Shown: piece by piece, positions 5,848 to 14,910 of the stretch
Position numbering within the stretch: the first letter of the stretch is position 1
How the letters are laid out: every line of letters begins with the position of its first letter
Assembly (NCBI GenBank): GCA_014904985.1
Contig: MU129113.1
Span: 86,965 to 103,996 of the forward strand
DNA from: Hydnum rufescens UP504
Taxonomy: Eukaryota; Basidiomycota; Agaricomycetes; Cantharellales; Hydnaceae
DNA: 17,032 nucleotides
Direction: 5' to 3'
The notes under the pieces: generated by a model
The model's input: only the letters and a program-made list of their open reading frames with translations
Databases searched by the model: none
What the model was told of the DNA's origin: nothing
Translations under genes and position numbers: made by a program

Positions 5848-7209
5848 GAAAAGCACATGGGTGAGTAGTATTGTGGGTAATTGCATGGGACACAGTACTT
5901 ATCATGATATAGGACACGAGATTGAGTACAAAATTCCCTTTGGAGGTGCATGCAAGAATGTAACCATCCACTCATCCTTGGGGTGGACAAGCTTCAAGAT
6001 TCACATCAGTGATGAAATGGATGCTTCACCCAACAATCTCCGCCTAGCATACAAGATCAGTACGGAAACTGCTCAACAGGCTGTCCATCTTCTAGATAAT
6101 TATGCGGCATATGATAGAATGGTTGGAGACATGTTGGCAATGCTGGATACTGAGGAGCTGAAAGCCAAGAATGGCAAAGGAAAGAAGGGCATGAAGCACA
6201 TCTTCATTCAGTTATTGGACCTTTGTGAAAAAGAAGCTAAGGAACCTAAAAAGGTAAGTGATCATAGTGATCATGCCTCTTTCACTTACTGAAAGGTGTA
6301 TGACTGATAGACTGCAAAGAAACCAGCCCTGGAGAAGGAACCAGAGGATGTAACTCCTGGCCACTTCAAGCATGTGGCTGAGCTTCAAAATGCTATGCCT
6401 GTGAAAATCATTCTGGACATGCTTGTCATGTTCTTTACAATGGTGATCATCACCAGCTCACTAAGGCTGACATCTCCCTATGGGCTACCCTTGTCATATG
6501 TCGAGCAAGCCATATTACCAGGTCAAAGTGCTGACAGAGGGTACTGTTGTTTTTCTAGGCAGCAGGCACAGCAACTCTCCTTTCTCCCCCTGCTGTGTTG
6601 AGGTTAACAGATTCAGATCACACTCATATGAGGCTGCCACCAAAAACAAGTCAACAGCGGAGCCAAACCAATGAGAGTTGTGACTCAGAGTCTTGGTCAG
6701 CATATCCATTTCCCCCATATGGAATGTATCCCCCAGGATTCCCACCACCTCCATATCTTCCTCCCCCATGGTCTACAATGTTTCCTCATCTGTATGGGAA
6801 CTTTCCAGTTGGTTCATCCATTCCAGGCTTTCCCACCCCCCAGTCAGCACCAACTGCCCAAGGACAAACCATCTCTGCCTCCAAACCACCCCATACATGC
6901 ATTGAAAATCCTGTGATGGACGTTCCAGACCATGAAATTATGAACCTGGTATACCCCTCCCTTTCTGAGTGGCTCAAAGGGCTTGATGCCAATCGGGGTG
7001 AACAGCTGGATCCATACTCCACTTATGCTGAATGCTTTGCATCTGAGGGGTTCAAGACTATTTGGGATCTAACTGACACCAAGTTCATGACACCAACCAC
7101 CATGGCGACTCTTTTCAATATGAAAATTGGGCATGCTATTGTGCTCCAGCACTTAGCAGTTCAGGAAGTTGAGTGCTTGCAATGCAGCCATAAACAGAAG
7201 ATGCAGTAG
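5833..7209 (+). pseudogene. Gene A: transposon passenger protein with beta-grasp-like N-terminus, CCHHC zinc motif and SAM-like C-terminus (one frameshift)
   Basis: I read exons 5833-5860, 5913-6253, 6311-6492 and 6559-7209. The introns are 52, 57 and 66 bp; the first two have GTGAGT and GTAAGT donors, while the third has a weak GTCATA donor but a good CTGAC/TTTCTAG end. The product would be about 400 residues. The N-terminal part (GWTSFKIHIS, LRLAYKIST) looks like a PB1/ubiquitin-type fold. A CYACENHSGHACH stretch gives Cys-x2-Cys-x2-His-x2-His-x-Cys, probably binding zinc. A proline-rich linker follows, then a SAM-like helical domain (SEWLKGLD to GHAIVLQHL). The zinc motif is only readable after adding back one base in the A-run at 6387-6390; otherwise the frame runs to a stop at 6601. 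The function is unknown, and similar proteins accompany basidiomycete transposons. The ATG lies in the TIR, so the element end must also serve as leader or promoter. Confidence 0.6.
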
Positions 7210-7339
7210 TTGGGGGAACCATCTGTGGATTTGTTCATTATTTGATTATGTCAATATCAGCACACTAGTTAGTTTTTTTGCTTGTCTCGCATTGATAAAA
7301 GATCCTCTCATTCTAGTCTGTTTCCAACTGTAATAGTTA

Positions 7340-7990
7340 CACATAGCTACAATGATGGAACCAACCCCATGCCTGTTCTTGTGTAACTTTGAAGACATGC
7401 TGATGGAGGCAGGTGATCACAGCCACATTTGCATCATAATCATCATCTATTGACATATCTTCTCGCATGAGATCACCATCACGCTGCACTGAACCTTTGA
7501 TAGTGGAGAAGGCTGGCTCTATAGGGCTATAGTCGGGACTGTATGGAGGCAAGAACTCCAGTTTCTTTCTGCTAGTTGAAATAAACCATTAGATAGAGAA
7601 TTTTCTAGTGGGATGCTGCCGCACCTATCATGGATCATCTCTACTATCTCATCAGACTTATGGATTCGAAAATTGTCCATTACGATCACTGAATTTGGTT
7701 CAGGAAAGGGCAACATTTGATCCAGAAGTCCTTTGATGAATTCTGTGAAAAGTGTGTGATTAAAGGAGCCCTGTACAATCTTGAGATGTAATATGCCAAC
7801 TCAGTCAGCCACAAATGTAGGTCTAGTTAGATATTATGAGCCTTGCCCCCAGGGGCCCCTGTGTGGGACTTCACATATCAAACCAAGCTCCAACTTATAG
7901 ATCTCAACTAGGACTCTCTCCCGTACCACTGTAGTAGAAGCAACTTCTATTATGAGGTGTATGTACAAACTATGGACACAGAGGAGTATT
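7340..7990 (-). pseudogene. IS630/Tc1-mariner-type DDE transposase remnant
   Basis: Reading from about 7990 downwards: ILHLKI and FTEFIKGLLDQM, then PNSVIVMDN with the second catalytic Asp followed by IHKSDEIVEMIHDR, a likely intron near 7571-7625 (branch CTAAT, acceptor GCAG), and LEFLPPYSPDYSPIEPAF with the third acidic residue, Glu. These are hallmarks of fungal IS630/Tc1-like transposases. Everything N-terminal to about ILHLKI is broken: two stops fall just upstream, the first catalytic Asp and the DNA-binding HTH are not seen, and the intron donor is unclear. It lies between genes A and B of the larger element and shares no sequence with its TIRs, so I take it for a nested, dead insertion. 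Confidence 0.8.
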
Positions 7991-8075
7991 TATACACAGG
8001 AGTGGGATTAGAAAACTATAAGACATGATGTAGTTATACACAGGGGTGGAATTAGAAGAGTGTAAGTCATGAGAT
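7988..8075. repeat. Imperfect 43-bp tandem repeat
   Basis: TATACACAGGAGTGGGATTAG and TATACACAGGGGTGGAATTAG head two successive copies with related continuations (ACATGATG, TCATGAGATG). It lies just beyond the 3' end of gene B. Confidence 0.6.
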
Positions 8076-8459
8076 GAGGTCACTGGGACATTAGAAGAGA
8101 TTATAGTTATTTGAGTCTTGTGGAAAAAGAAGAGAAGTCCATAGATCGAGTTGATCAGTGGAGATATTGGAGAGATCAAACTGAATGGGACATAGTGACA
8201 CAGAGCTGGTCATTGAGGTCGGATTGGTAGGATAGACAGGCACACCAGAATGTGTTGCTGTGGGCACTGTGTTACTGAAGGTCAATGTTGATGGTCTGTA
8301 CAGGTTTGGATTAGAACCCAGACCCATTGTACTTAAGCCTAAATCAACATCAAGGCCTGAACCTGAACCATCAGAGTTCCAAACACCACCTGGACCAACA
8401 CCAGGGTGCATTGTGGCCACAGGATTTGAACTCGATGTTGCCAAATGATCCAAATTCAA

Positions 8460-8660
8460 AGTCGCTGAAGGTTCCAAATTCGAAGCCATTGAATGGTCCA
8501 AATTTGAAGTTCCCAAATAATTCAAACTCAAACTTGCTGGAGACTCCAATCTTGAACTTGCTGGAGGATCCAATCTTGAACCTGCTGGAGGACCCAATCT
8601 TGAACTCGCTGGAGGATCCAATCTCGAACCCACTGGAGGACCCAATCTCAAAGTCACTGA
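8460..8660 (-). repeat. 24-bp minisatellite encoding an 8-residue repeat
   Basis: At least five clear copies of a CTTGAACTCGCTGGAGGATC-type unit (24 bp) occur between 8530 and 8650, with more diverged copies to 8460. On the minus strand they read as RLDPPASS / RLGPPAGS units in the C-terminal tail of gene B. The opposite strand is also open only because the period is a multiple of three. Confidence 0.85.
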
Positions 8661-9139
8661 ATGACTTGAAGTCGTGGGAGAATTCGACGCCAAAGCCATT
8701 GGGTTATCAAAGTCCAGAGAATCAGAGTCATATTCATCAATGAAGGCTTTGATTGAATGTGAGTAGACCTTGCAATGCCCTTGGACTTGGCAGCAGAAGC
8801 TGGGGCTTTCTGAGATTTCCGCAAGGTCAGTTTGGGCTGCCTTGTTGAAGTCGTGGTTGACTTGGATCCAAAGTCTAGCCCTGCATCTTGGACACAGCAG
8901 ACTGCATTACCATCCCTGTCAATGACCAATGGGACAGCAGTGTCATCATCAGCATCATCCTCGCCCCATATTTCAAGCTTAATGGGGCAGCTATTCCCCT
9001 TTTGGAACTTGGAAACAAGGTATCTCCACTGTCCACCTTCCCAGCTCTTGTTGGTGTGGCTTGGATGTGGAGCAGGGCATTCTTCTTCAAGCGGCCACCC
9101 AACGAAGCGAATACAATGCCAGCAAAGCAATGCAAGTAA

Positions 9140-9142
9140 TCA
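9140..9142 (-). other. In-frame TGA in gene B, last part
   Basis: The frame ending here (9577-9143) and the frame resuming below it (to about 8770) are the same, so one TGA separates two halves of one open region. CGA would read through. Confidence 0.8.
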
Positions 9143-10119
9143 GACCCAAGGAACGGAAACCAGAAACCAGGCATGGCCATTGGAGATGAACACATTCCTC
9201 AAATACTTTGAGGTTGCAGAGTAGGCTGAGTCTCTGGTCTTAAGTTCATGTTCTTGCTGTACTTTTTCTGCCTCTTCATGCCACTTCGAAATTCCAGTAG
9301 CATCCAGCCGCTCATTCATGAGTTTAATGAACAGCTCCTCAAGAGACTTCTTCAGATTAAACTGCTTCTCGGCAAGCTGTTGGATTTCTGAAGATCCAAA
9401 AAGGATGGCATTCTGTGCATGGGCAGCATATGCATCAGGCCAAGAGCAAACAACAAATGCAACAACATGGGCATCAAAAGTGGCCATGTGCTGAATTTCA
9501 CCTATGAGAAGCTTCTTTTTCTGATGGATGTATTTGGTGAGCTTGGTGCCACTTGTGACTTGGACATCCTTATCCACCTTCGATTGTTGGGTGAGTGATT
9601 GCAGGTCATCTAGCCATGCCTCTAGGCCATCGGCATCCCCATTGAACCATTCTTTCTCCTTGGCATATTCGAAACCATCACAATAAACATGGAGTACTAA
9701 TGTTTGGGAAGACCAGCAAGTTTCCGTTTTTGACTATATCCATTGAATGGATTAGGCAGCTGCATGGAGTGGAAAGAGTCACCAAGATTTGCCAGTCGGA
9801 GGACTTGATGCAGTGGGCAGTTATATTTTTTGGCCATGGCTTCCAAAGTGTGATGAAAGGCCTCAGTAACCCCATGCACTTCATCCACCAGTGCAGTAGG
9901 AAAGGGACCCCTATTGTACTGTGGTTGGTGAGGCTGGCCTTCTCCATCACTGCTCAATTGGGTGTCATCGATGTCGTCATCATCTTCAATGTCACTAACA
10001 CCTGCTTCGATATCTGAGCCCAGATCAGCATCTTGCGACTCCACTTCATCCTCCAAAATTGCTTCCACTCCCTTGCCCTTGCCATAGGGGACCTTGAAGG
10101 GTACACAAAATTGTTTTCT

Positions 10120-10122
10120 TCA
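10120..10122 (-). other. In-frame TGA in gene B, exon 3
   Basis: The codon is in phase with the spliced frame from 10311 and with the acidic-linker frame that follows. The next codon, AGA, continues an open basic stretch, which suggests the stop was an Arg CGA. Confidence 0.75.
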
Positions 10123-10735
10123 AGTGGACTTCAAAGTTGGCAAGGTGTGTGCATCAGTCGCTGGGAGTTGGATTGATGGCAACACTTGATCCTTGGGATG
10201 ACGAATGGGTGGCACAGGAACTGGTGCAGAAGGGCGAGTGCTTGTTATAGTGGGATTCACGGAGGGGTGACTCCCTGACAATGGCAATATGGACAGTTGG
10301 GACTCTGGATTGCTTAGGAGGAAGAAGTTAGATTGTACAAGAAGAACTGAAACCCAATCAAACATACCTTGACTTCTTAAGAGCCTTCACCAACTTCAGG
10401 ATTTTGATCTCAAATTGTTCCAGCTTGAGACTGTGAGTGTTGGCAAAGAAGGCCAATCCTTCAATGATGCCAAGAGCACCACATGGACCCCACCTCATCT
10501 CTTTAGCAAGATGAGATACATTTACACCTTGAAAGACATGATTAAGAGTGCGATCAACGAACTCGCAGTCTTCACTGGGATCTGCCCCTTGGTCAGGGAG
10601 GGACCAGAGTAGGGTGTTGACCTGGGTAGCATCCCAGACATAGAGAAGATCCCCTGGGCGTGCTTCTGGAATGCTAGTAGGCAGATTAAGTGCCAATGTC
10701 CGTGCATCATCAAGCAATTTGTGAGGGTCACCAAT

Positions 10736-10738
10736 TCA
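10736..10738 (-). other. In-frame TGA in gene B, exon 2
   Basis: The codon is in phase with the exon start at 11137 (399 bases upstream) and with the open frame below it. CAA TGA ATT would be CAA CGA ATT before a C-to-T change. Confidence 0.75.
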
Positions 10739-11290
10739 TTGTGCTTTGTCCAACAGCTGGTTGGGCGTATCAGATTCTGGCATAGACCCTCCATCATCAG
10801 AGGAAATGTCCATGACTGAGGACAGTCTGACATGACTGCCAGATAGAAGCACTGTGGGTTCTTCATTGTACCCAAACATTGAAGATGCACATTCGGGTTC
10901 AGAGCTTTGGATGGGTAGGAGAGGAGGATCATCGGGGTAGTCTACCTGACTGGAAGTAGGAGTTCCATTCAGAAGTGATGCCGATCTCTGAGACTTGTGC
11001 TGATATTTGACTTCGGGGATTTTAGGGTGAGATTTGAGTTGGATATATGCCTGATTCTTAGGGGGTTGCGAGGGGGTTGATGCGATGACATGAAACTTCT
11101 TGTTCCTCTGGTTGCCTCCAGGCGGACCTGATTTTTCCTGCCATAGACATCATGTAAGAACAGGAGCAGGGATTCTAAGTAGAGGTGTACATACCATATT
11201 GGCAGTTTTGTTGTTGACTTCATTGTTAGCTTTGTCATCTACCTTGCGCCTGCCAATATTGATCTGAGGATATGATGGTTCCTGAGACAT

Positions 11291-11912
11291 CGCATTCTGT
11301 TGTGAATAATAGGTGAGCTCGAACTTGCAAGACAAGAAATCAGGAGACATATGATTTTGGATGACTCCTGTGCACCTGAGGATGATGGTTCCTCAGACAG
11401 GTCATCAAAGGCTTTGCATTTGGGGACTCACAGTTGTGATTTTTGGTATGTGACAACTTGGCACATTGTGAAAACACCCTTCACAAATTTTCTGGCCAGG
11501 TTGTTGAAGAAATAGTTCTAAAACTCCCCAAGCTCGAAAATAATGTTTCAGGGTGATATTGGGCAACACTTCCAGTCGGAGACCCAGTGTATGGTGAGAT
11601 GGGGACAAGGAGAGTGTAATAAAATTGTAAAGAGAGTGAGCAATGTCTTGGTCTTGAGTCAGAGAAAAATGATGGTGAAGCAAATGCCACCCCCCCACAA
11701 TAACAGTTCCCACTACTCTATCCAGGAGATTCAAGAAAATATTCAGGAATTTCCCAAGACTGAGCTGTCTGGAATGTGCTGGCTTGCAGTTTGGAGGTGC
11801 AACAAATTTAATATGATGGTCCCAAAGGAGAGTGGATGATACACAAACAATCCACCTCTCCAGCTGAGATGCTCAAGAGATAACTCAGGAGCCTCTCAAG
11901 CAGAGTGGTTGG
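11291..11912. other. Leader region of gene B, no gene supported
   Basis: Overlapping open stretches on both strands (plus 11543-11839, minus 11734-11405) show no domain, no splice structure and no repeat. They are best treated as the upstream region of gene B next to the right TIR. Confidence 0.5.
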
Positions 11913-12001
11913 CACCTTGGTCAGTCATCTAAGCCTACCCAATTAGGTACCACTTCCGGGGCAGATAATGGACCTAACATGGTCCCATCACTATTTCAGC
12001 C
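11913..12001 (-). repeat. Right terminal inverted repeat core
   Basis: In reverse complement it matches 5764-5847: GAAATAGTGATGGGACC, CATTATCTGCCCC, AAGTGGTACCTAAT and GGCTTAGATGACTGACCAAG. It has a few substitutions and a one-base gap. ATGACTGACCAAGG is conserved here although the frame stops after ten codons. Confidence 0.9.
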
Positions 12002-12264
12002 GAATTCAGTCATTTAGGTCTTTCCCTTTGAAATCTCTCACTCAAGCTTCTGGCTGAAAATTGGCCAAACATTGGCCAAAATGATGACTTAGAGCTCAAG
12101 CCCTTAGAACACTTTAATTAAAGGCCATTATAGATGGCTTCAAGTCTGCCTTTAAGGAATCAAACTTAAACTTAGGAATTTTTAGATATAATCAAACAGT
12201 TTTTAGAATATAACAGTACTATATACACAACATATCATAACCATATGGTACTGTTCAACTGCAT
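12002..12264. other. Outer right end of element and A/T-rich spacer
   Basis: TTGGCCAAACATTGGCCAAAA (12060-12080) mirrors TTTTGGCCAATTTTCGGCC left of the left TIR core. A short inverted repeat AACAGTAC/GTACTGTT lies at 12212-12219 and 12248-12255. No gene is present. Confidence 0.5.
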
Positions 12265-12659
12265 CTTCAGAAAGAGTTGAGGAGAAGAAGGGAGGAGGAG
12301 CAAAACACTTGAGTGACACCTGAAGTCCTCAAACCCATCCAATCCCCCTGAAGATAATATTGGAAGAGATCCCAAACTGAGGGATTTCTATCAAGCCCAG
12401 TAGCCCCCCATAGTACACTGCTTCCATCAAACAGTGTGTGAATGACAAGGCAGATGAATGCCTTAAAGCCCCAACACTAGAAATGCTCCTGCGCCTTGAG
12501 TTGTTATCAGATCGTCCTGAATGTACTGGCATTGGAATGCCACAATAAAGGCCTTTCTTTCAAGCCCATATATGAGGAGAGGCATGTAGATTACATGATG
12601 AAGTGAGGGTAGGAATGAAATATCAGCTCCAAAGTGCATTGGGAGCTCCTGAAGGTGCA

Positions 12660-13075
12660 ATTTTCCACGGATCAGCTCACCAATGGTACCATTGGAAAGC
12701 CCTAAATCACAGCTTTCGATAGAGCACAATATTGTATGTTTTGGTGGGGATTTGGCGACGAAGAGGCAGGAGGAGTACAGAGGTGATGAGGAGATCACCA
12801 CTCATCCCACTCCTGAGCATGTAGTTCACCTCCAATCGTCTCACAAATGGGACCAATGGAAATCTGTGATTCACAGCTCCATGTCAAGCCTATTATGAAG
12901 ACGATTGGAAATGAACTCATGGAGATATGGGGGAAAAGGTGGGAAACAGGGCCACAGGAAAGATGAAGCCACTGTGCCCCCAATACCCCACCAAAATGCA
13001 TGATATAGGGCTTGTTTGAAAGCATTGATTCAGGCTTTCCATTGGGCATACAAACGCAACAAATACGACAATTGT
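12660..13075. repeat. Nested inverted repeat inside the left arm
   Basis: This sub-palindrome is centred on CTGTGA-T-TCACAG (12864-12876). GTTCACCTCCAATCGTCT (12824-12841) faces AGACGATTGGAAATGAAC (12899-12916), and GAAAGC-n11-GCTTTC (12695-12717) faces GAAAGC-n9-GCTTTC (13018-13038). The halves are more diverged than the main arms, so this inversion is older. Confidence 0.75.
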
Positions 13076-13085
13076 GCTACTCCCT

Positions 13086-13500
13086 GAAACCACACAGAGG
13101 TGATAATAGGGACATGGCGACGATTAAGGACCCTGGTATGCCACCCTCCAGAAACCTCACAGAGGTGGTTTCTGGGTGTTGCAGTGGTCCATCCCCCCCT
13201 CTTGTGCTACTCCCTGAAGCCACACAGAGGTGGAAACAACAGGGGAATGGCAACAGCTAAGGACTCTAGTATGCCACCCTCCAGAAACCTCACAGAGGTG
13301 GTTTCTGGGTGTTGCAGTGGTCCATCCCCCCCCCCCCTCTCCCCTAAAAATAAAGTTCTAATGCACCTATCACACCAAAACCACACAGAGGTGGCTTATG
13401 GCAGTGATAGGAATTGACATCCAGAGGGTGTCCCCAGACCTCCTGTTGATCAGGATGGAATGTGCTCAAGTCACTGTCCACTCAGAGGTGGACAGTGACC
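13086..13500. repeat. CACAGAGGTGG minisatellite, left arm
   Basis: Six variants of CCACACAGAGGTGG / CCTCACAGAGGTGG occur at roughly 65-70 bp intervals in 135-bp dimers (near 13090, 13157, 13222, 13292, 13380 and 13481). Most sit in small hairpins such as CCAGAAACC...GGTTTCTGG and GTCACTGTCCAC...GTGGACAGTGAC. C-runs of 7 to 14 lie between them. Confidence 0.8.
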
Positions 13501-13526
13501 TTGTGCAATGTTTCCTAAGGCAGCAG

Positions 13527-13632
13527 CTATGGGGATTGATGCCAGATCAGTAAAAATCAAAAGATAGTGCAAAAGAGTTGCACTAGGCAGCTCTTTTGGC
13601 ACCAATGTATATACTAGGTAGCATATACTCAC
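13527..13632 (-). other. Candidate hairpin intron in the palindrome, left arm
   Basis: This is the mirror of 13803-13908 on the minus strand: AAG|GTGAGT at 13632, internal AAAGAG...CTCTTT stem, ACTGAT branch-type site and CCCATAG ending at 13527. It is 106 bp long. Confidence 0.45.
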
Positions 13633-13768
13633 CTTACTTCCACAGCCCAGGTGTTCTAGGGTGTAGTGTTGAGTTGGGGAATAAGGGTGGTGGTGAGTTG
13701 CAAGGAAAGGCACAGTGGCTGTGCCCTTTCCTTGCAACTCACCACCACCCTTATTCCCCAACTCAACA

Positions 13769-13795
13769 CCACACCCTAGAACACCTGGGCTGTGG
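13769..13795 (+). repeat. Exon-end-type hairpin near the palindrome centre
   Basis: CCACACCC (13769-13776) pairs with GGGCTGTGG (13787-13795), giving CCACA/TGTGG and CC/GG with one bulge. It occupies the same position relative to a donor (AAG|GTGAGT at 13803, seven bases on) as the hairpins of the 5' array. Confidence 0.55.
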
Positions 13796-13802
13796 AAGTA
13801 AG

Positions 13803-13908
13803 GTGAGTATATGCTACCTAGTATATACATTGGTGCCAAAAGAGCTGCCTAGTGCAACTCTTTTGCACTATCTTTTGATTTTTACTGATCTGGCATCAAT
13901 CCCCATAG
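13803..13908 (+). other. Candidate hairpin intron in the palindrome, right arm
   Basis: It has a GTGAGT donor at 13803 and an internal stem at 13833-13868, pairing GTGCCAAAAGAG...GC with GCAACTCTTTTGCAC. A TTTTTACTGATC branch-type site and the acceptor CCCCATAG (13908) follow. The length of 106 bp matches the 92-103 bp introns of the 5' array, as does the AAAAGAG/CTCTTTT stem core. Splicing is inferred. Confidence 0.5.
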
Positions 13909-13934
13909 CTGCTGCCTTAGGAAACATTGCACAA

Positions 13935-14490
13935 GGTCACTGTCCACCTCTGAGTGGACAGTGACTTGAGCACATTCCATCCTGATCAACAGGAGGTCTG
14001 GGGACACCCCTCTGGATGTCAATTCCTATCACTGCCATAAGCCACCTCTGTGTGGTTTTGGTGTGATAGGTGCATTAGAACTTTATTTTTAGGGGAGAGG
14101 GGGGGGGGGGATGGACCACTGCAACACCCAGAAACCACCTCTGTGAGGTTTCTGGAGGGTGGCATACTAGAGTCCTTAGCTGTTGCCATTCCCCTGTTGT
14201 TTCCACCTCTGTGTGGCTTCAGGGAGTAGCACAAGAGGGGGGGATGGACCACTGCAACACCCAGAAACCACCTCTGTGAGGTTTCTGGAGGGTGGCATAC
14301 TAGAGTCCTTAGCTGTTGCCATTCCCCTGTTGTTTCCACCTCTGTGTGGCTTCAGGGAGTAGCACAAGAGGGGGGGATGGACCACTGCAACACCCAGAAA
14401 CCACCTCTGTGAGGTTTCTGGAGGGTGGCATACCAGGGTCCTTAATCATCGCCATGTCCCTATTATCACCTCTGTGTGGTTTCAGGGAGT
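13935..14490. repeat. CACCTCTGTG minisatellite, right arm (one extra 135-bp unit)
   Basis: This is the mirror of 13086-13500. The dimer unit beginning ATGGACCACTGCAACACC is present three times here (near 14111, 14245 and 14378) and twice in the left arm. This accounts for the change of mirror sum from 27435 to 27570. Confidence 0.85.
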
Positions 14491-14494
14491 AGCA

Positions 14495-14910
14495 CAATTG
14501 TCGTATTTGTTGCGTTTGTATGCCCAATGGAAAGCCCTGAATCAATGCTTTCAAACAAGCCCTATATCATGCATTTTGGTGGGGTATTGGGGGCACAGTG
14601 GCTTCATCTTTCCTGTGGCCCTGTTTCCCACCTTTTCCCCCATATCTCCATGAGTTCATTTCCAATCATCTTCATAATAGGCTTGACATGGAGCTGTGAA
14701 TCACAGATTTCCATTGGTCTCATTTTTGAGATGATTGGAGGTGAACTACATGCTCAGGAGTGGGATGAGTGGTGATCTCCTCATCACCTCTGTACTCCTC
14801 CTGCCTCTTCGTCACCAAATCCCCACCAAAACATACAATATTGTGCTCTATCGAAAGCTGTGATTTAGGGCTTTCCAATGGTACCATTGGCGAGCTGATC
14901 CGTGGCAAAT
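14495..14910. repeat. Nested inverted repeat inside the right arm
   Basis: This is the mirror copy of 12660-13075, centred on CTGTGA-A-TCACAG near 14700. The base at the exact centre is T in the left arm and A here, as expected of a reverse complement. Confidence 0.75.

Larger units (their letters stand above)
8091..11290 (-). pseudogene. Gene B: large multi-exon transposon passenger protein, broken by three TGA stops and a frameshift
   Basis: From ATG at 11290 I read exon 1 (11290-11195), intron 11194-11138 (GTATGT...GGCAG, 57 bp), exon 2 (11137-10368), intron 10367-10313 (GTATGT, CTAAC, CTAAG, 55 bp) and exon 3 (10312 to about 9740). A probable intron with a decayed donor ends at 9697, and a long last part runs to the stop at 8091. 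Phases agree at each junction. In-frame TGA codons lie at 10738, 10122 and 9142, and a one-base loss shifts the frame near 8760. Visible parts are a basic, Gln/Pro-rich N-terminus, an acidic linker (IEDDDDIDD), a helical segment (ALVDEVHGVTEAFHHTLE), YAKEKEWFNG followed by helices to about 9240, and C-terminal WHCIRFVGWPLEEECP. The tail carries an 8-residue repeat. The function is unknown. Length and style match transposon-linked ORFs of Agaricomycetes. Confidence 0.6.
5650..12130. mobile_element. TIR DNA transposon carrying passenger genes A and B, no matching transposase seen
   Basis: Conserved inverted termini at 5764-5847 and 11913-12001 match in reverse complement over about 85 bp. Weaker similarity reaches further out on both sides (TTTTGGCCAAT, TCTAAGTC), so the true ends may lie near 5650 and 12130. 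I could not fix them or find a target-site duplication. Inside are gene A (plus), gene B (minus) and an IS630/Tc1 remnant that is probably a later insertion. Passenger genes of this style accompany large DNA transposons (KDZ and Plavaka types) in Agaricomycetes. Which superfamily this belongs to is not decidable here. Confidence 0.65.

Noticed and set aside
8260..8743. Plus-strand frames opposite the tail of gene B
   Set aside because: They are open only because the 24-bp minisatellite has a period divisible by three. Splicing and phase support the minus strand.
8832..10017. Plus-strand frames of 83-130 residues opposite gene B
   Set aside because: They are antisense to exons with consistent phase and have no recognisable protein features.
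11405..11839. Overlapping frames on both strands before the right TIR
   Set aside because: No domain, no splice structure and conflicting strands. They lie in the expected leader of gene B.
13471..13964. Mirrored 122-residue reading frames across the palindrome centre
   Set aside because: They are reverse complements of each other, have no domain, and cover the splice-like and hairpin structures. They are by-products of the inverted repeat.
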